Notes under the pieces: model-generated
The model's input: only the letters and a program-made list of their open reading frames with translations
The model's database searches: none
What the model was told of the DNA's origin: nothing
Position numbers and translations under genes: made by a program
In this document: piece by piece, positions 1-8,903 of the stretch
Layout: each line of letters opens with the position of its first letter
Numbering within the stretch: position 1 is the stretch's first letter
DNA from: Bacteroidaceae bacterium
GTDB lineage: Bacteria; Bacteroidota; Bacteroidia; Bacteroidales; Bacteroidaceae
Reading direction: 5' to 3'
Length of the DNA stretch: 35,507 nt
Assembly: GCA_017546505.1 (NCBI GenBank)
Contig: JAFYWV010000065.1
Coordinates: 1-35,507, forward strand

Positions 1-343
1 ATTGCGGGCGAGCAATGTTTGCGACGACGGGAGCTTTAGCTCCCCAAAGGAGTGTGCTTTAGCACCCAGTTTGGCCGAGGGATGTTGCAAAGCAACTCGC
101 GAGCAGAAGGAACAAACGACTGATTTTGTCTCTGCCGGGCGCTTTGCTACTTTGCCTTTAGCCCCTTCGGGCGGCGACCGTTGGTTCGCGCGACGAAAGT
201 AGATGAAAGAAAGACTTGAAGAAAATGCAAGTGAACAATTAAGGTTGAGGACTGCCGTAGAATGTTATGGCGAGCAAAAAACGAAGCCAATAATGGTTTG
301 CCACTGATCCAATCCTTCCAATTAAAGATACTATATACTCACA
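1..343. repeat. Hairpin-rich non-coding stretch at the left edge
   Basis: No convincing gene is seen between the window edge and the end of miaA. The first 110 bases hold several short perfect inverted repeats: a 7-bp stem with a 2-base loop at 29-44 (gggagct/agctccc), a 5-bp stem at 54-65 (gtgct/agcac), a 5-bp stem at 84-96 (gttgc/gcaac), and the palindrome ctcgcgag at 96-103. This serial small-hairpin style recurs at 16240-16660. An open frame over 2-202 has a low-complexity, Cys/Ser/Ala-rich product with no recognisable domain, and I do not call it a gene. The function of the hairpins is unknown. They may be palindromic intergenic repeats or RNA processing sites. Confidence 0.5.
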
Positions 344-1252
344 CTAAATTTCTACTGAGCCCCTTTTTCCTATATAACTCAATATGCCCTTGATGTCATC
401 GGGGTGGAACCATTTGATTTCCTCGTCCTTCTGATACCACGTTACCTGTTTGCGTGAGTATATGCGTGTGTTCTGCTTTATTTTCTCAATGGCAAAATCC
501 AGTGTCCACTCGCCGTCGAGGTATTTGAAAATCTCCTTGTATCCGACAGTGTTCAGTGAATTATGCTCCTTGAGGTGGGTGAATTGTTTTACCTCTTCAA
601 CAAGTCCCTGTTCTATCATCATATCCACACGGCGGTTGATGCGCTCATAGAGCTCCTCGCGGTCGCGGCGCAGGCCAATTTTTATTATGTTGAATGGGCG
701 CTGTTTTTGGGTGCGTGTGCGGAAAGAACTGTACTTCTTGCCCGTCATATAGCAGATTTCCAATGCGTGCATAACACGTTTGGGGTTCTTGATGTCGGCC
801 TCACTGTAGTATTCGGGGTCGAGAAAGCGCAACTCTGCTGCAAGGCTCTCCAATCCCTCGCGGTTGTACTTTTCTATAACCATTGCGCGCGTCTCCTCGT
901 CGACGGTGGGAATATCGTCAATGCCTTTACACACTGCATCGATGTACATCATTGAGCCGCCTGTGAGCAGCATTACAGGGTGGTTGGGGAACTCCTTTTC
1001 AAGTAGTTCAAGCACATCGGCTTCGTAGCGCGCTGCGCTGTAATAATCTCCGGGAGCGAGTTGCCCTACAAAGTAGTGCTTGTGCTGTGCAAGTTCCTCT
1101 TTAGTCGGCATTGCTGTACCTATCTCCATTCCGCGGTACATCTGGCGCGAGTCGGCCGAGATTATGGGGCAAGAAAAAGCCTCGGCAATGGCAAAACTTG
1201 TTGCAGTCTTGCCAACTGCCGTAGGGCCTATAAGTACAACAAGGCTATTCAT
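344..1252 (-). CDS. miaA: tRNA dimethylallyltransferase (MiaA)
   Basis: MiaA transfers a dimethylallyl group from DMAPP to N6 of adenosine 37 in tRNAs that read codons starting with U, the first step towards ms2i6A. The 302-residue product has the usual length. The P-loop GPTAVGKT lies at residues 9-16 and the substrate-binding DSRQMYRGM block starts at residue 34, both hallmarks of the family. A basic C-terminal half ([10 protein letters not shown]) fits tRNA binding. It is the last gene of a minus-strand run, 24 bases after the pRiA4b ORF-3-like gene, so it is probably co-transcribed with the lipid A genes. No clear terminator is visible downstream (below 344). Confidence 0.97.
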   Translation of the reverse strand: MNSLVVLIGPTAVGKTATSFAIAEAFSCPIISADSRQMYRGMEIGTAMPTKEELAQHKHYFVGQLAPGDYYSAARYEADVLELLEKEFPNHPVMLLTGGSMMYIDAVCKGIDDIPTVDEETRAMVIEKYNREGLESLAAELRFLDPEYYSEADIKNPKRVMHALEICYMTGKKYSSFRTRTQKQRPFNIIKIGLRRDREELYERINRRVDMMIEQGLVEEVKQFTHLKEHNSLNTVGYKEIFKYLDGEWTLDFAIEKIKQNTRIYSRKQVTWYQKDEEIKWFHPDDIKGILSYIGKRGSVEI

Positions 1253-1276
1253 TGTTTCGCTCCTTGATGCAATTGA

Positions 1277-1843
1277 TTAGTAAAGGTCGTCTATGGAACT
1301 GATGTCTGCAATGTCGCCAATGCCGTAGCCATCGGGGTCGAGGTCGTCCTCGTTGTAGCTGTCGCTGCCATAGAAGTCCTCATTGATGTCGTCCGATGCT
1401 TCAACTATTGGAGCTTTGTTCATCAGCTCGTCAAAGTTAAGCATCTGTGCAGGAGCTTCACCCACTGATTTTGTGCATATCGGCTCATTGATGTCTTTGC
1501 CGAACTCTATCTTGCTGAGCTCCATATAGAAAACACGGTCGCCGAGCGGGTCGAACACATACACCAATTTCTGTTTCTCTTCCTCGATGATGTCGCCTAT
1601 AACGGTGTCTGCCATCACGTAGCTCTCTTCTTCGGACATACCGCCCATATCTTCGAGTGTTATCTCAACCTCCTTCACCCAACGGTCGTTGCAGATGAAG
1701 AATGAGGTCATCTGGTCGTCGGGGTAGTTTACCGAGTCAAGGATTGCCTTGTGAAGTTCAAAGAAGGTTGCCTCTGAGTCAATTTCAATATCTCTTCTGA
1801 AATTGTCTACTTCGTCCGATAATAGTCTGAATTTGTATACCAT
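1277..1843 (-). CDS. pRiA4b ORF-3-like (IS1096 TnpR-like) conserved protein of unknown function
   Basis: The 188-residue product opens with the pattern of the plasmid pRiA4b ORF-3 family: YKFRLLSDEV, a following FFELHKAILDSV segment and an aromatic FFICNDRW strand. A second strand pair (KLVYVFDPLGDRVFYMEL) follows. The last ~45 residues are very acidic, rich in Asp, Glu, Tyr and Gly, and look disordered. The family name comes from a plasmid and an insertion sequence, but no transposase or terminal repeat is present here, and the gene sits 8 bases after lpxA and 24 bases before miaA. It is therefore a resident operon member, not mobile DNA. Its biochemical role is not known to me. The family assignment is from sequence pattern only. 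Confidence 0.8.
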   Translation of the reverse strand: MVYKFRLLSDEVDNFRRDIEIDSEATFFELHKAILDSVNYPDDQMTSFFICNDRWVKEVEITLEDMGGMSEEESYVMADTVIGDIIEEEKQKLVYVFDPLGDRVFYMELSKIEFGKDINEPICTKSVGEAPAQMLNFDELMNKAPIVEASDDINEDFYGSDSYNEDDLDPDGYGIGDIADISSIDDLY

Positions 1844-1851
1844 AGTGTCGT

Positions 1852-2619
1852 TTATTTTCCAATGATACCTCTTTTTGATACATTCTCTACAAAGTCTATA
1901 ATCTCTTCAATCTCGGGAGTCATAGGCATTGTCTCTTTTACCTTTGCAATACCGGCACTGACAGTTCCTTCGTAAATGAGACGATAGGTGTTGTGTATGC
2001 CGTTGATTGTGTCGTTTGAGAAACCACGGCGGCGCAAGCCTACAATGTTCTCGCCACAGTAGTGCACCGGCTCGCGTCCGGCAATGACGAACGGTGGTAT
2101 ATCTTTTGATATTTTGCTGCCGCCCTGCACCATAATATGTCTGCCAAGGTTGCTGAACTGATGCACGAGCACACAGGCACTGAGGATTGCAAAGTCGTTT
2201 ATCACAACCTCACCGGCAATCTTTGTCGAGTTTCCGATGATGCAGTTGTTGCCGACCACGCTGTCGTGTCCGATGTGGCAGTTCTCCATAAAGAGGTTGT
2301 TGTTGCCAATTACGGTCTTGCCTTTTGATGCTGTTCCTCGGTTAAGAGTAACGTTCTCACGTATTGTATTGTTGTCACCAATCTCAAGTGTTGTATCTTC
2401 GCCCACGAATTTGAGGTCCTGTGGTATTCCGCCGACAACAGCTCCGTGAAAGACCCTGTTGTTGTTGCCCATTCGTGTGCCGCTGAGGATTGATGAGTGT
2501 GCCATAATGTGACAATTGTCGCCAATGACAACATTATCCTCGATGTATACAAATGGCTCGATGATACAGTTCTCACCGATTTTTGCGCCGGGGTGTATGT
2601 ATGATAGTGGATTAGTCAT
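1852..2619 (-). CDS. lpxA: Acyl-ACP--UDP-N-acetylglucosamine O-acyltransferase (LpxA)
   Basis: LpxA performs the first step of lipid A synthesis, moving an R-3-hydroxyacyl chain from ACP to the 3-OH of UDP-GlcNAc in the cytoplasm. The 255-residue protein starts with hexapeptide repeats that build a left-handed beta-helix (IHPGAKIGENC, VVIGDNC, TVIGNNN). The active-site segment MENCHIGHD puts His115 and His118 where the E. coli enzyme has the His122/His125 pair, so His118 is the likely catalytic base. The C-terminal ~65 residues form the helical cap. The gene lies 22 bases after lpxC-fabZ on the same strand. Acyl chain length cannot be judged from sequence alone. Confidence 0.97.
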   Translation of the reverse strand: MTNPLSYIHPGAKIGENCIIEPFVYIEDNVVIGDNCHIMAHSSILSGTRMGNNNRVFHGAVVGGIPQDLKFVGEDTTLEIGDNNTIRENVTLNRGTASKGKTVIGNNNLFMENCHIGHDSVVGNNCIIGNSTKIAGEVVINDFAILSACVLVHQFSNLGRHIMVQGGSKISKDIPPFVIAGREPVHYCGENIVGLRRRGFSNDTINGIHNTYRLIYEGTVSAGIAKVKETMPMTPEIEEIIDFVENVSKRGIIGK

Positions 2620-2641
2620 ATTGTAGTGATTGATATTTGTA

Positions 2642-4030
2642 TTATTCCTTATTCTTTGTTATCTGTCCAATGAAAGATGCTTCTGCTGCAAGTTTTTCGC
2701 CTACGAACAGATAGCCTTTCATAACTGCAAGACCGTGACGGAGCGGCGCTGTCTGCTCAACCTTCATAATGAGTGTGTCGCCGGGCACAACCTTCTTGTG
2801 GAAGACAATCTTGTCTATCTTGACAAAATAGGTAGAGTGCTTTGCGGGCTCTTCCAACTGGTTGAGGATGAACAATGCTCCGCATTGCGACATAGCCTCG
2901 ACAAGCAATACGCCCGGCATAATTGGCTCGTCGGGGAAATGCCCGGTAAAGAATGGCTCGTTCATTGTAACATTCTTTACACCTACAATGTAGTCGGAAC
3001 CAATTTCTGTCACCTTGTCAATGAGCAGCATTGGGCTACGATGGGGGAGCAGTTGCTTTATTCGTCTGATGTCGATGACAGGCTCGCGGTTCGGGTCGTA
3101 GATTGGAGCCTGTATCTGGTGCTCGCGTATAATCTTGCGCATAGCACGCGCAAACTTGTTGTTGATGGTGTGACCGGGGCAGGTTGCAATGATGCGTCCT
3201 TGCAGTGGCTTGCCAATGAGGGCAAGGTCACCTATTATATCCAACAGTTTGTGGCGTGCCGGCTCGTTGTTCCAGACAAGAGGCTTGTGGTTCAGATAGC
3301 CCAGTTTCTTTGCGTCCATTCGTGGCACGCCAAGAATATCGGTCAACTGGTCATATTTCTCTTGTGGCATCTCGCGCTCATATATTACTATTGCGTTGTC
3401 GAGGTCACCGCCTTTGATGAGTCCAAGATTGAGCAGAGATTCAAGCTCGCGTACAAAGACAAATGTTCGGCTTGATGAGATTTCGTCCTTGAAATCCTCC
3501 ATATCCTCCAATGTCGCGTACTGGTTGAAGAGTATGTCGCTGTCGTAGTGTACAAGCACATTCAGGCTAAACTTCTCGTCGGGAAGAATGATTATTGAGT
3601 TGCCTGTGCGCTCGTCCTTTATTTCAATCTTTGATTTTATTACAAAAACATCTTTTTCTGCATTCTGCACCTTTACTCCCACACGTTCAATATTCTCGAC
3701 GTAGTATTTTGCGCTTCCGTCAAGGATGGGGAACTCCGGGCCATTGACCTGCATAAGACAGTTGTCTATGCCAAGTGCAAAAAGTGCCGCCATTGCGTGC
3801 TCTATGGTGCTTACACGTGCCTCGCCTTTTGTGAGGACTGTGCCGCGCGTTGTCTCTGTGACATTTTCGGCTACAGCGTCGATTATCGGTTCTCCGGGGA
3901 GGTCTATGCGCTGTATCTTGTATCCGTAATTCTCGGGTGCGGGGTTGAATGTTACAGTCAGGTGAAGACCTGTGTGCAGTCCCTTACCATAGAGAGAAAA
4001 ACTTCCGTTAAGTGTCTTCTGTTTATTCAT
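2642..4030 (-). CDS. lpxC-fabZ: Bifunctional LpxC deacetylase / FabZ dehydratase fusion
   Basis: One 462-residue reading frame joins two enzymes. Residues ~1-305 are LpxC, the zinc deacetylase that commits UDP-3-O-acyl-GlcNAc to lipid A. Glu77 and His78 lie in STIEHAM. HKLLD supplies His260 and Asp264, and PGHTINN supplies His287, matching the family's zinc ligands and catalytic groups. Residues ~318-462 are FabZ, the 3-hydroxyacyl-ACP dehydratase, with LPHRSPMLLID, catalytic His364 in FTGHFPDEP and Glu378 in LLVEAMSQ. The fusion is a known feature of Bacteroidota. It couples the enzymes that compete for hydroxyacyl-ACP. The gene begins 10 bases after lpxD ends. Confidence 0.97.
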   Translation of the reverse strand: MNKQKTLNGSFSLYGKGLHTGLHLTVTFNPAPENYGYKIQRIDLPGEPIIDAVAENVTETTRGTVLTKGEARVSTIEHAMAALFALGIDNCLMQVNGPEFPILDGSAKYYVENIERVGVKVQNAEKDVFVIKSKIEIKDERTGNSIIILPDEKFSLNVLVHYDSDILFNQYATLEDMEDFKDEISSSRTFVFVRELESLLNLGLIKGGDLDNAIVIYEREMPQEKYDQLTDILGVPRMDAKKLGYLNHKPLVWNNEPARHKLLDIIGDLALIGKPLQGRIIATCPGHTINNKFARAMRKIIREHQIQAPIYDPNREPVIDIRRIKQLLPHRSPMLLIDKVTEIGSDYIVGVKNVTMNEPFFTGHFPDEPIMPGVLLVEAMSQCGALFILNQLEEPAKHSTYFVKIDKIVFHKKVVPGDTLIMKVEQTAPLRHGLAVMKGYLFVGEKLAAEASFIGQITKNKE

Positions 4031-4040
4031 AGAGATACTG

Positions 4041-5072
4041 TTATTTGTTTTTTAAAGCATCAAGCTCTTTTGTGAGTTCTTTTATCTTCTTGTCCAGTTC
4101 GGGCAGACGTTTGAGGTAGGCCGACACACGTATGAAATCTTTGGCATCCATTGCCGGTGAACCCAATAGGGTGAGGCCGCTCTTGAGACTGCCGAGTGTT
4201 CCGCACTGTGGGCCTACTGTCGTGCGGTCGCCGATGGTGCTGTGACCCGAAACACCGGCCTGGCCACCGAATATACACCATTCGCCAATTTTGGTAGAGC
4301 CGGCTATGCCCACTTGTGCTGCCATTGCTGTGTGGCTGCCAACCTCGTCGTTGTGTGCTATCTGTACAAGGTTGTCGAGCTTGACACCGCTGTGTATTGT
4401 TGTTGCACCCATTGTGGCGCGGTCGATACAGGTGTTTGCTCCCACCTCCACATTGTCTTCAATGACAACGATGCCGGTCTGGGGTATCTTGTTGTATCCG
4501 TCTGTCGTCGGCGCAAAACCGAAACCGTCTGCACCTATGACACAGCCGCTGTGCAATATACAGTTGTTGCCGATGCGGCAGTCGTGATATACAGTTACGT
4601 GTGCATAGAGCAGGGTGTTGTTGCCAATCTTGGCACCGTCACCGATGGAAACACCGTCGTGGATGTAGCAGTTGTCGCCAATCTCGCAATCTTCGCCAAT
4701 TACTACAAAAGGCGCAATGTAACAGTTGTCGCCAATTTTTGCACTCTTGGCAATTGACGCAAGCGAGCTTATTCCCTGTTTCTTCGGCTTGCTCGACTCG
4801 TACATCATCATTAGTGTGGCAAGGCTCTGATATGCGTTGTCTACCTTGATGAGTGTTGCTGCTATTTCGCCTTTTTGCTCAAAGTCACGGTTCACCAGCA
4901 CAACCGATGAACGTGTGCTGTATATGTAGTCGGTGTATTTGGGGTTTGCAAGGAATGACAATGCTCCGGGAGTTCCCTCCTCAATCTTTGCAAATGTATA
5001 TACTTCGGCGTTCTCATCGCCGACTACCTCTCCGTTGATGAAAGAGGCAATCTGTTTTGCCGTAAATTTCAT
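4041..5072 (-). CDS. lpxD: UDP-3-O-acylglucosamine N-acyltransferase (LpxD)
   Basis: LpxD adds the second hydroxyacyl chain, to the 2-amino group left by LpxC. The 343-residue protein has the N-terminal uridine-binding domain (residues ~1-100, with LSFLANPKY) followed by a long run of hexapeptide repeats from ~105. Catalytic His240 lies in NLVQIAHND, equivalent to His239 of E. coli. The C-terminal helix ([18 protein letters not shown]) is amphipathic and fits the trimer's coiled extension. It is the first gene of the minus-strand lipid A operon. The 107-base gap before it (5073-5179) has a near-consensus -7 element on the minus strand, listed separately. Confidence 0.97.
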   Translation of the reverse strand: MKFTAKQIASFINGEVVGDENAEVYTFAKIEEGTPGALSFLANPKYTDYIYSTRSSVVLVNRDFEQKGEIAATLIKVDNAYQSLATLMMMYESSKPKKQGISSLASIAKSAKIGDNCYIAPFVVIGEDCEIGDNCYIHDGVSIGDGAKIGNNTLLYAHVTVYHDCRIGNNCILHSGCVIGADGFGFAPTTDGYNKIPQTGIVVIEDNVEVGANTCIDRATMGATTIHSGVKLDNLVQIAHNDEVGSHTAMAAQVGIAGSTKIGEWCIFGGQAGVSGHSTIGDRTTVGPQCGTLGSLKSGLTLLGSPAMDAKDFIRVSAYLKRLPELDKKIKELTKELDALKNK

Positions 5073-5105
5073 ATCCTATCAGGGCTTTTTTTGTTTGTGT
5101 TAACG

Positions 5106-5113
5106 CGAAGATA
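5106..5113 (-). promoter_or_regulatory. Weak Bacteroidota -7 promoter element for the lpx operon
   Basis: Read on the minus strand this is TATCTTCG, one mismatch from the Bacteroidota -7 consensus TAnnTTTG, and it lies 33 bases before the lpxD start. No good TTTG is seen at the -33 position. It is the best candidate in the 107-base gap between pyrF and lpxD, but the call is tentative. Confidence 0.35.
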
Positions 5114-5179
5114 GTCATTAAGTCTGAATATCGTAGCTGTTTTTATACAAAAAAGTGTGTTTTGAGTGTATCGTGCGTG

Positions 5180-6010
5180 TTAAATGATGTTTCTCTGCTT
5201 GAGCTCGTTCTCCATCTGCTTCTGGTAGTCGGCGGCTTTCTCTGCAGCCACGTTTGCAAAGTTCTCGCTGCTGTCGGCAAAGATGATGGCACGGCTTGCA
5301 TTCACCAGCAATCCGCAATCGTCGTTCATACCATATTTGCAGACCTCCTCAAGCGAACCGCCCTGTGCGCCCACGCCCGGAACAAGCAGGAAGTGTGTGG
5401 GGACAATGTTGCGCACGTTCTCAAATGATTTGCCCTGTGTCGCACCGACAACATACATCATATTCTCGTCGCTTCCCCAGTTCTTTGATGTCGCAAGCAC
5501 CTTCTCAAAGAGCATTGTGCCGTTCTCGTCTTTTGTCAACTGGAAATCGTGTGAGCCCGGGTTGGATGTGAGTGCAAGGACTATAACCCAACTTCCCTCG
5601 TATGCAAGGAATGGCTTTACGCTGTCCTCGCCCATATATGGGGCTACGGTGATTGAGTCTACCTTCATCTCCTCGAAGAATGAGCGTGCATAGAGTGACG
5701 ATGTGTTACCGATGTCGCCACGCTTTGCATCTGCAATGATGAAGATTTCGGGGTAGTTCTCCTTTATGTAGTTTACGGTCTTCTCGAAGCTTATCCAACC
5801 CTTTACGCCACCGGCCTCGTAAAAGGCAAGGTTTGGTTTGTATGCTACTGTGTATTGCGCTGTTGCGTCTATGATAGCCTTGTTGAACTCAAAGATGGGG
5901 TCATCACAGCCAAGCAGGTGTGCCGGCAATTTTTTGATGTCACTGTCGAGACCTACGCACAAGAATGAGCGTTTTTCCTTGATTTGCTTGATAAGTTCCT
6001 GTCTGTTCAT
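5180..6010 (-). CDS. pyrF: Orotidine 5'-phosphate decarboxylase, type 2 (PyrF)
   Basis: PyrF makes UMP from OMP, the last step of de novo pyrimidine synthesis. With the start at 6010 the product is 276 residues, the size of the longer 'type 2' branch. I chose this ATG because residues [20 protein letters not shown] match the family start, and the in-frame codons upstream would extend across the prfA stop with no family match. The signature [12 protein letters not shown] gives Asp94, Lys96 and Asp99, the catalytic charge network. The gene starts 20 bases after prfA ends, so purM-prfA-pyrF looks like one transcript. Confidence 0.96.
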   Translation of the reverse strand: MNRQELIKQIKEKRSFLCVGLDSDIKKLPAHLLGCDDPIFEFNKAIIDATAQYTVAYKPNLAFYEAGGVKGWISFEKTVNYIKENYPEIFIIADAKRGDIGNTSSLYARSFFEEMKVDSITVAPYMGEDSVKPFLAYEGSWVIVLALTSNPGSHDFQLTKDENGTMLFEKVLATSKNWGSDENMMYVVGATQGKSFENVRNIVPTHFLLVPGVGAQGGSLEEVCKYGMNDDCGLLVNASRAIIFADSSENFANVAAEKAADYQKQMENELKQRNII

Positions 6011-6030
6011 AGCTTGTATTTTTGTAATTG

Positions 6031-7140
6031 TTATAATTCCTGTTCTTTCATTCTCTCGGCATTCTCGGCTATTATCAGGTGGTCTATGCAATCCTGGATA
6101 TCTCCGTTGACGAATGCGTTGAGGTTATATATAGTGTAGTTTATGCGATGGTCTGTTATGCGCCCCTGAGGATAGTTGTAGGTGCGTATCTTTGCCGAAC
6201 GGTCACCGGTTGAGACCATAGTCTTGCGTTTGTTGGCTATGTCGTCGGCATAGCGTTGGTGCTCACGGTCATATATGAGTGTGCGCAGGCGCGCGAGCGC
6301 GCGCTCCTTGTTCTTCGGTTGGTCGCGTGTCTCGGTACACTCGATGAGTATTTCCTCAACCTGGTTTGTCTCGGGGTTGAGCCAGGGATAGCGCAAGCGA
6401 ACGCCCGATTCAACCTTGTTGACGTTCTGTCCGCCGGCACCGCTTGAGCGGAATGTATCCCACTTGATGGCGCTCTCGGTTATCTCGACATCAAAGGCTT
6501 CGGCCTCGGGCAGCACGGCTACCGATGCTGCCGATGTGTGTACGCGTCCCTGTGTCTCAGTGGCCGGTACTCGCTGCACGCGGTGTACGCCCGATTCGTA
6601 TTTCAGTGTGCCGTAGACCTTCTCGCCGGTGACGGTGCAGATGATTTCCTTGTAGCCTCCCGACGTTCCCTCGCTGCAGCTCGACACCTCCAATCTCCAA
6701 CCTTTGCTCTCGCAATATTTGGTGTACATACGGAAAAGGTCACCGGCAAAAATTGCAGCTTCGTCGCCACCTGTTCCGCCGCGAATTTCAAGGATTGCAT
6801 TCTTGTCGTCTTGTGGGTCGGCCGGAATGAGCAGCAGCTTTATCTCCTCCTCGGTTGCAGGTATCTCCTTCTCGCAGGTGTCAATCTCCTCGCGTGCCAT
6901 CTCCCGCAGTTCGGGGTCGCTTTCATTGGCAAGCAGGTCCTTTGCCTCGGCAAGGGTGGTGAGCAGGTTTATGTATCGCTTGCGTGCGTCCAATATCTGC
7001 TCCAGTTCGCGGTATTCTTTGTTGAGCCTTACGTAACGCTTCATATCGGCAACAACAGAGGGGTCGGTTATGAGTGTCGACACCTCCTGAAACCTTGCCT
7101 CAAGGTCGTTGAGTTTGCTCAGCAGTGAATTGTTCTCCAT
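6031..7140 (-). CDS. prfA: Peptide chain release factor 1 (PrfA)
   Basis: RF1 recognises UAA and UAG stop codons and triggers release of the finished peptide. With the start at 7140 ([10 protein letters not shown]) the protein is 369 residues, slightly longer than E. coli RF1. The upstream in-frame ATG at 7170 would add a ten-residue stretch with no family match. The codon-reading tripeptide PAT is at residues 192-194, the RF1 type rather than the SPF of RF2. The universal GGQ motif is at residues 236-238 in [12 protein letters not shown]. It lies 48 bases downstream of purM and 20 bases upstream of pyrF on the same strand. Confidence 0.97.
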   Translation of the reverse strand: MENNSLLSKLNDLEARFQEVSTLITDPSVVADMKRYVRLNKEYRELEQILDARKRYINLLTTLAEAKDLLANESDPELREMAREEIDTCEKEIPATEEEIKLLLIPADPQDDKNAILEIRGGTGGDEAAIFAGDLFRMYTKYCESKGWRLEVSSCSEGTSGGYKEIICTVTGEKVYGTLKYESGVHRVQRVPATETQGRVHTSAASVAVLPEAEAFDVEITESAIKWDTFRSSGAGGQNVNKVESGVRLRYPWLNPETNQVEEILIECTETRDQPKNKERALARLRTLIYDREHQRYADDIANKRKTMVSTGDRSAKIRTYNYPQGRITDHRINYTIYNLNAFVNGDIQDCIDHLIIAENAERMKEQEL

Positions 7141-7188
7141 TCTTTTTGCAATATATGCCTTGCAACTCACCGTTGCAAGGCATAGGTT

Positions 7189-8355
7189 TTAGTATTTGAA
7201 AGTGCCGTATGGGCTCTCAATTATCAACTCGTTGTGGTCGCATTCCTCTACGCGGCCAATAATCTGTGCGTCAACGCCAAAACTTTTGCTGATGGCGATA
7301 ATCTCCTCGGCGTGCTCGGGTTTTACGTATACCTCGAGACGATGTCCCATATTGAACACTTTGTACATCTCGGCCCAATCTGTTCCGCTCTGTTCTTTGA
7401 TAGCCTTGAAGAGTGGCGGAATGGGGAACAGGTTGTCTTTGACCACCTTCTTGTTCTCGACAAAGTGCATAACCTTTGTCTGTGCACCGCCAGAACAGTG
7501 TACCATTCCGTGAATTTCGGGGCGCAAGGCATCGAGAATCTTCTTGACAATCGGTGCGTATGTCCTTGTCGGCGAGAGCACGAGCTTGCCGGCATCGAGT
7601 GGTGAGCCTTCAACCTCGTCGGTGAGCTTCAAACCGCCCGAGTATATGAGCTCTTCGGGGACACCCTTGTCGTAGCTCTCGGGGTACTTCTCGGCAAGAT
7701 ATTTGCTGAACACGTCGTGACGTGCCGAGGTGAGGCCGTTGCTTCCCATACCGCCGTTGTACTCCTTTTCGTATGTTGCCTGTCCGTATGACGCCAAACC
7801 GACGATTACATCACCGCCGGCAATGTTTGCGTTGTCGATGACATCGCTACGTTTCATACGGCAAGTGACTGTGCTGTCAACGATGATTGTGCGAACAAGG
7901 TCGCCTACGTCGGCTGTCTCACCGCCGGTAGCATATACGCCCACACCCATTTCGCGAAGCTCGGCAAGCAGTTCGTCTGTGCCGTTGATTATTGCCGAAA
8001 TCACCTCGCCGGGGATAAGCAGCTTGTTGCGGCCAATGGTTGATGATACAAGGATGTTGTCTGTTGCACCCACGCAAAGCAGGTCGTCGATGTTCATTAT
8101 CAGTGCATCCTGCGCAATGCCTTTCCACACGCCAAGGTCGCCTGTCTCTTTCCAGTAGAGATAAGCCAATGACGATTTTGTACCTGCGCCGTCGGCGTGC
8201 ATAATGTTGCAGTATTCCGGGTCACCGCCAAGAATATCGGGGATAATCTTGCAGAATGCTTTGGGATAAAGACCTTTGTCAATGTTCTTGATTGCGTTGT
8301 GAACATCTTCTTTTGACGCAGAAACTCCGCGCATCATATATCTTTGGTCGCTCAT
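7189..8355 (-). CDS. purM: Phosphoribosylformylglycinamidine cyclo-ligase / AIR synthetase (PurM)
   Basis: PurM closes the imidazole ring of the purine precursor AIR, using ATP. The 388-residue product (start at 8355, MSDQRYMMRG) has the length of the Bacteroidota AIRS subgroup, longer than the ~345 residues of E. coli PurM. The segments HADGAGTKSSLAYLY and ATGGETADVGDLVRTI are typical of the PurM/AIRS fold. The start is supported by a strong promoter 30 bases upstream. The longer in-frame version from 8415 would begin inside that promoter. It heads the purM-prfA-pyrF run. Confidence 0.95.
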   Translation of the reverse strand: MSDQRYMMRGVSASKEDVHNAIKNIDKGLYPKAFCKIIPDILGGDPEYCNIMHADGAGTKSSLAYLYWKETGDLGVWKGIAQDALIMNIDDLLCVGATDNILVSSTIGRNKLLIPGEVISAIINGTDELLAELREMGVGVYATGGETADVGDLVRTIIVDSTVTCRMKRSDVIDNANIAGGDVIVGLASYGQATYEKEYNGGMGSNGLTSARHDVFSKYLAEKYPESYDKGVPEELIYSGGLKLTDEVEGSPLDAGKLVLSPTRTYAPIVKKILDALRPEIHGMVHCSGGAQTKVMHFVENKKVVKDNLFPIPPLFKAIKEQSGTDWAEMYKVFNMGHRLEVYVKPEHAEEIIAISKSFGVDAQIIGRVEECDHNELIIESPYGTFKY

Positions 8356-8384
8356 TTGTATAGATTTTTGGTTTGTTTTCCTTG

Positions 8385-8416
8385 CAAAGATAATATATAA
8401 CGCGCATAAAGGCAAA
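8385..8416 (-). promoter_or_regulatory. Bacteroidota-type promoter for purM-prfA-pyrF
   Basis: On the minus strand TTTG (8416-8413) is followed after 20 bases by TATCTTTG (8392-8385), an exact match to the -33 TTTG / -7 TAnnTTTG consensus of Bacteroidota primary sigma promoters with near-normal spacing. The purM ATG follows about 30 bases downstream. Confidence 0.8.
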
Positions 8417-8903
8417 TAAAAAGCAGAGTTTTCGGTGTTCTTGGCAAATGCTTTTTGCTTTTGGGTGTGCGGTATCTCATTGTTTTAACAGAGATGAAAT
8501 GCAATTCGCTTTTTTGACGCTTTGTCATCTGTAATAGATTTTTCTTTTTGGCTGCAAGAATGATGGCGAACGGGTGTGCTTTACTTTACAAATGTCGGTG
8601 TGTGTTGTCTTTGTGCTGTGATTTTGTATTTTGATTCTTTTTTTGGGACTCTTTTCTGAATTTGGCTTGCTATTTTTTTCAATATATAATGTTTTTTGTC
8701 TATATTTGCGCTTGCTTCCGGGGAAAGCGTGTTCTGCAACGCGGTACATTGTGCCAAGCGGGCTTGTTTGCTTGACAAATGACAGCGTGCGTAGATGAAA
8801 ATCCTGTTTTTCTGGATTTGTGTCATTTGTGCATTCGCGCATCGGCGGCTTGGAACAGCGTTCCAAAAATGAGTGAATTTATTAACTTTTTAAATTTTTA
8901 TCT
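8417..8903. other. AT-rich divergent intergenic region between purM and the POT transporter
   Basis: No credible gene is seen. Open frames on the minus strand (for example 8525-8866) give Lys/Thr/Gln-rich products without domains. On the plus strand TATATTTG at 8701-8708 matches the -7 consensus exactly, with a T-rich stretch but no clean TTTG at -33. If used, it would give the transporter a leader of about 190 bases. Confidence 0.5.
8701..8708 (+). promoter_or_regulatory. Candidate -7 element for the POT transporter
   Basis: TATATTTG is an exact TAnnTTTG match on the plus strand. The -33 position has only TTTT. The element is ~195 bases before the POT start, which would imply a long untranslated leader, so the assignment is tentative. 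Confidence 0.35.

Noticed and set aside
2-202. 66-codon open frame on the plus strand
   Set aside because: The product is Cys/Ser/Ala-rich with no domain, and the stretch is built of short hairpins. It is more likely non-coding repeat DNA.
1277-1843. Possible insertion sequence, because of the IS1096 TnpR-like family name
   Set aside because: There is no transposase, terminal repeats or target duplication, and the gene is tightly packed in an operon.
2630-3475. 281-codon open frame on the plus strand
   Set aside because: It lies antisense to lpxC-fabZ, whose protein has full catalytic motifs. The product is Cys- and Leu-rich with no domain.
4242-4757. 171-codon open frame on the plus strand
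   Set aside because: It is antisense to lpxD. The Val/Cys/Ala repetition mirrors the hexapeptide repeats of the real gene.
8525-8866. 113-codon open frame on the minus strand between purM and the POT gene
   Set aside because: The product is Lys/Thr-rich with no domain and no promoter or start context. AT-rich intergenic DNA gives such frames by chance.
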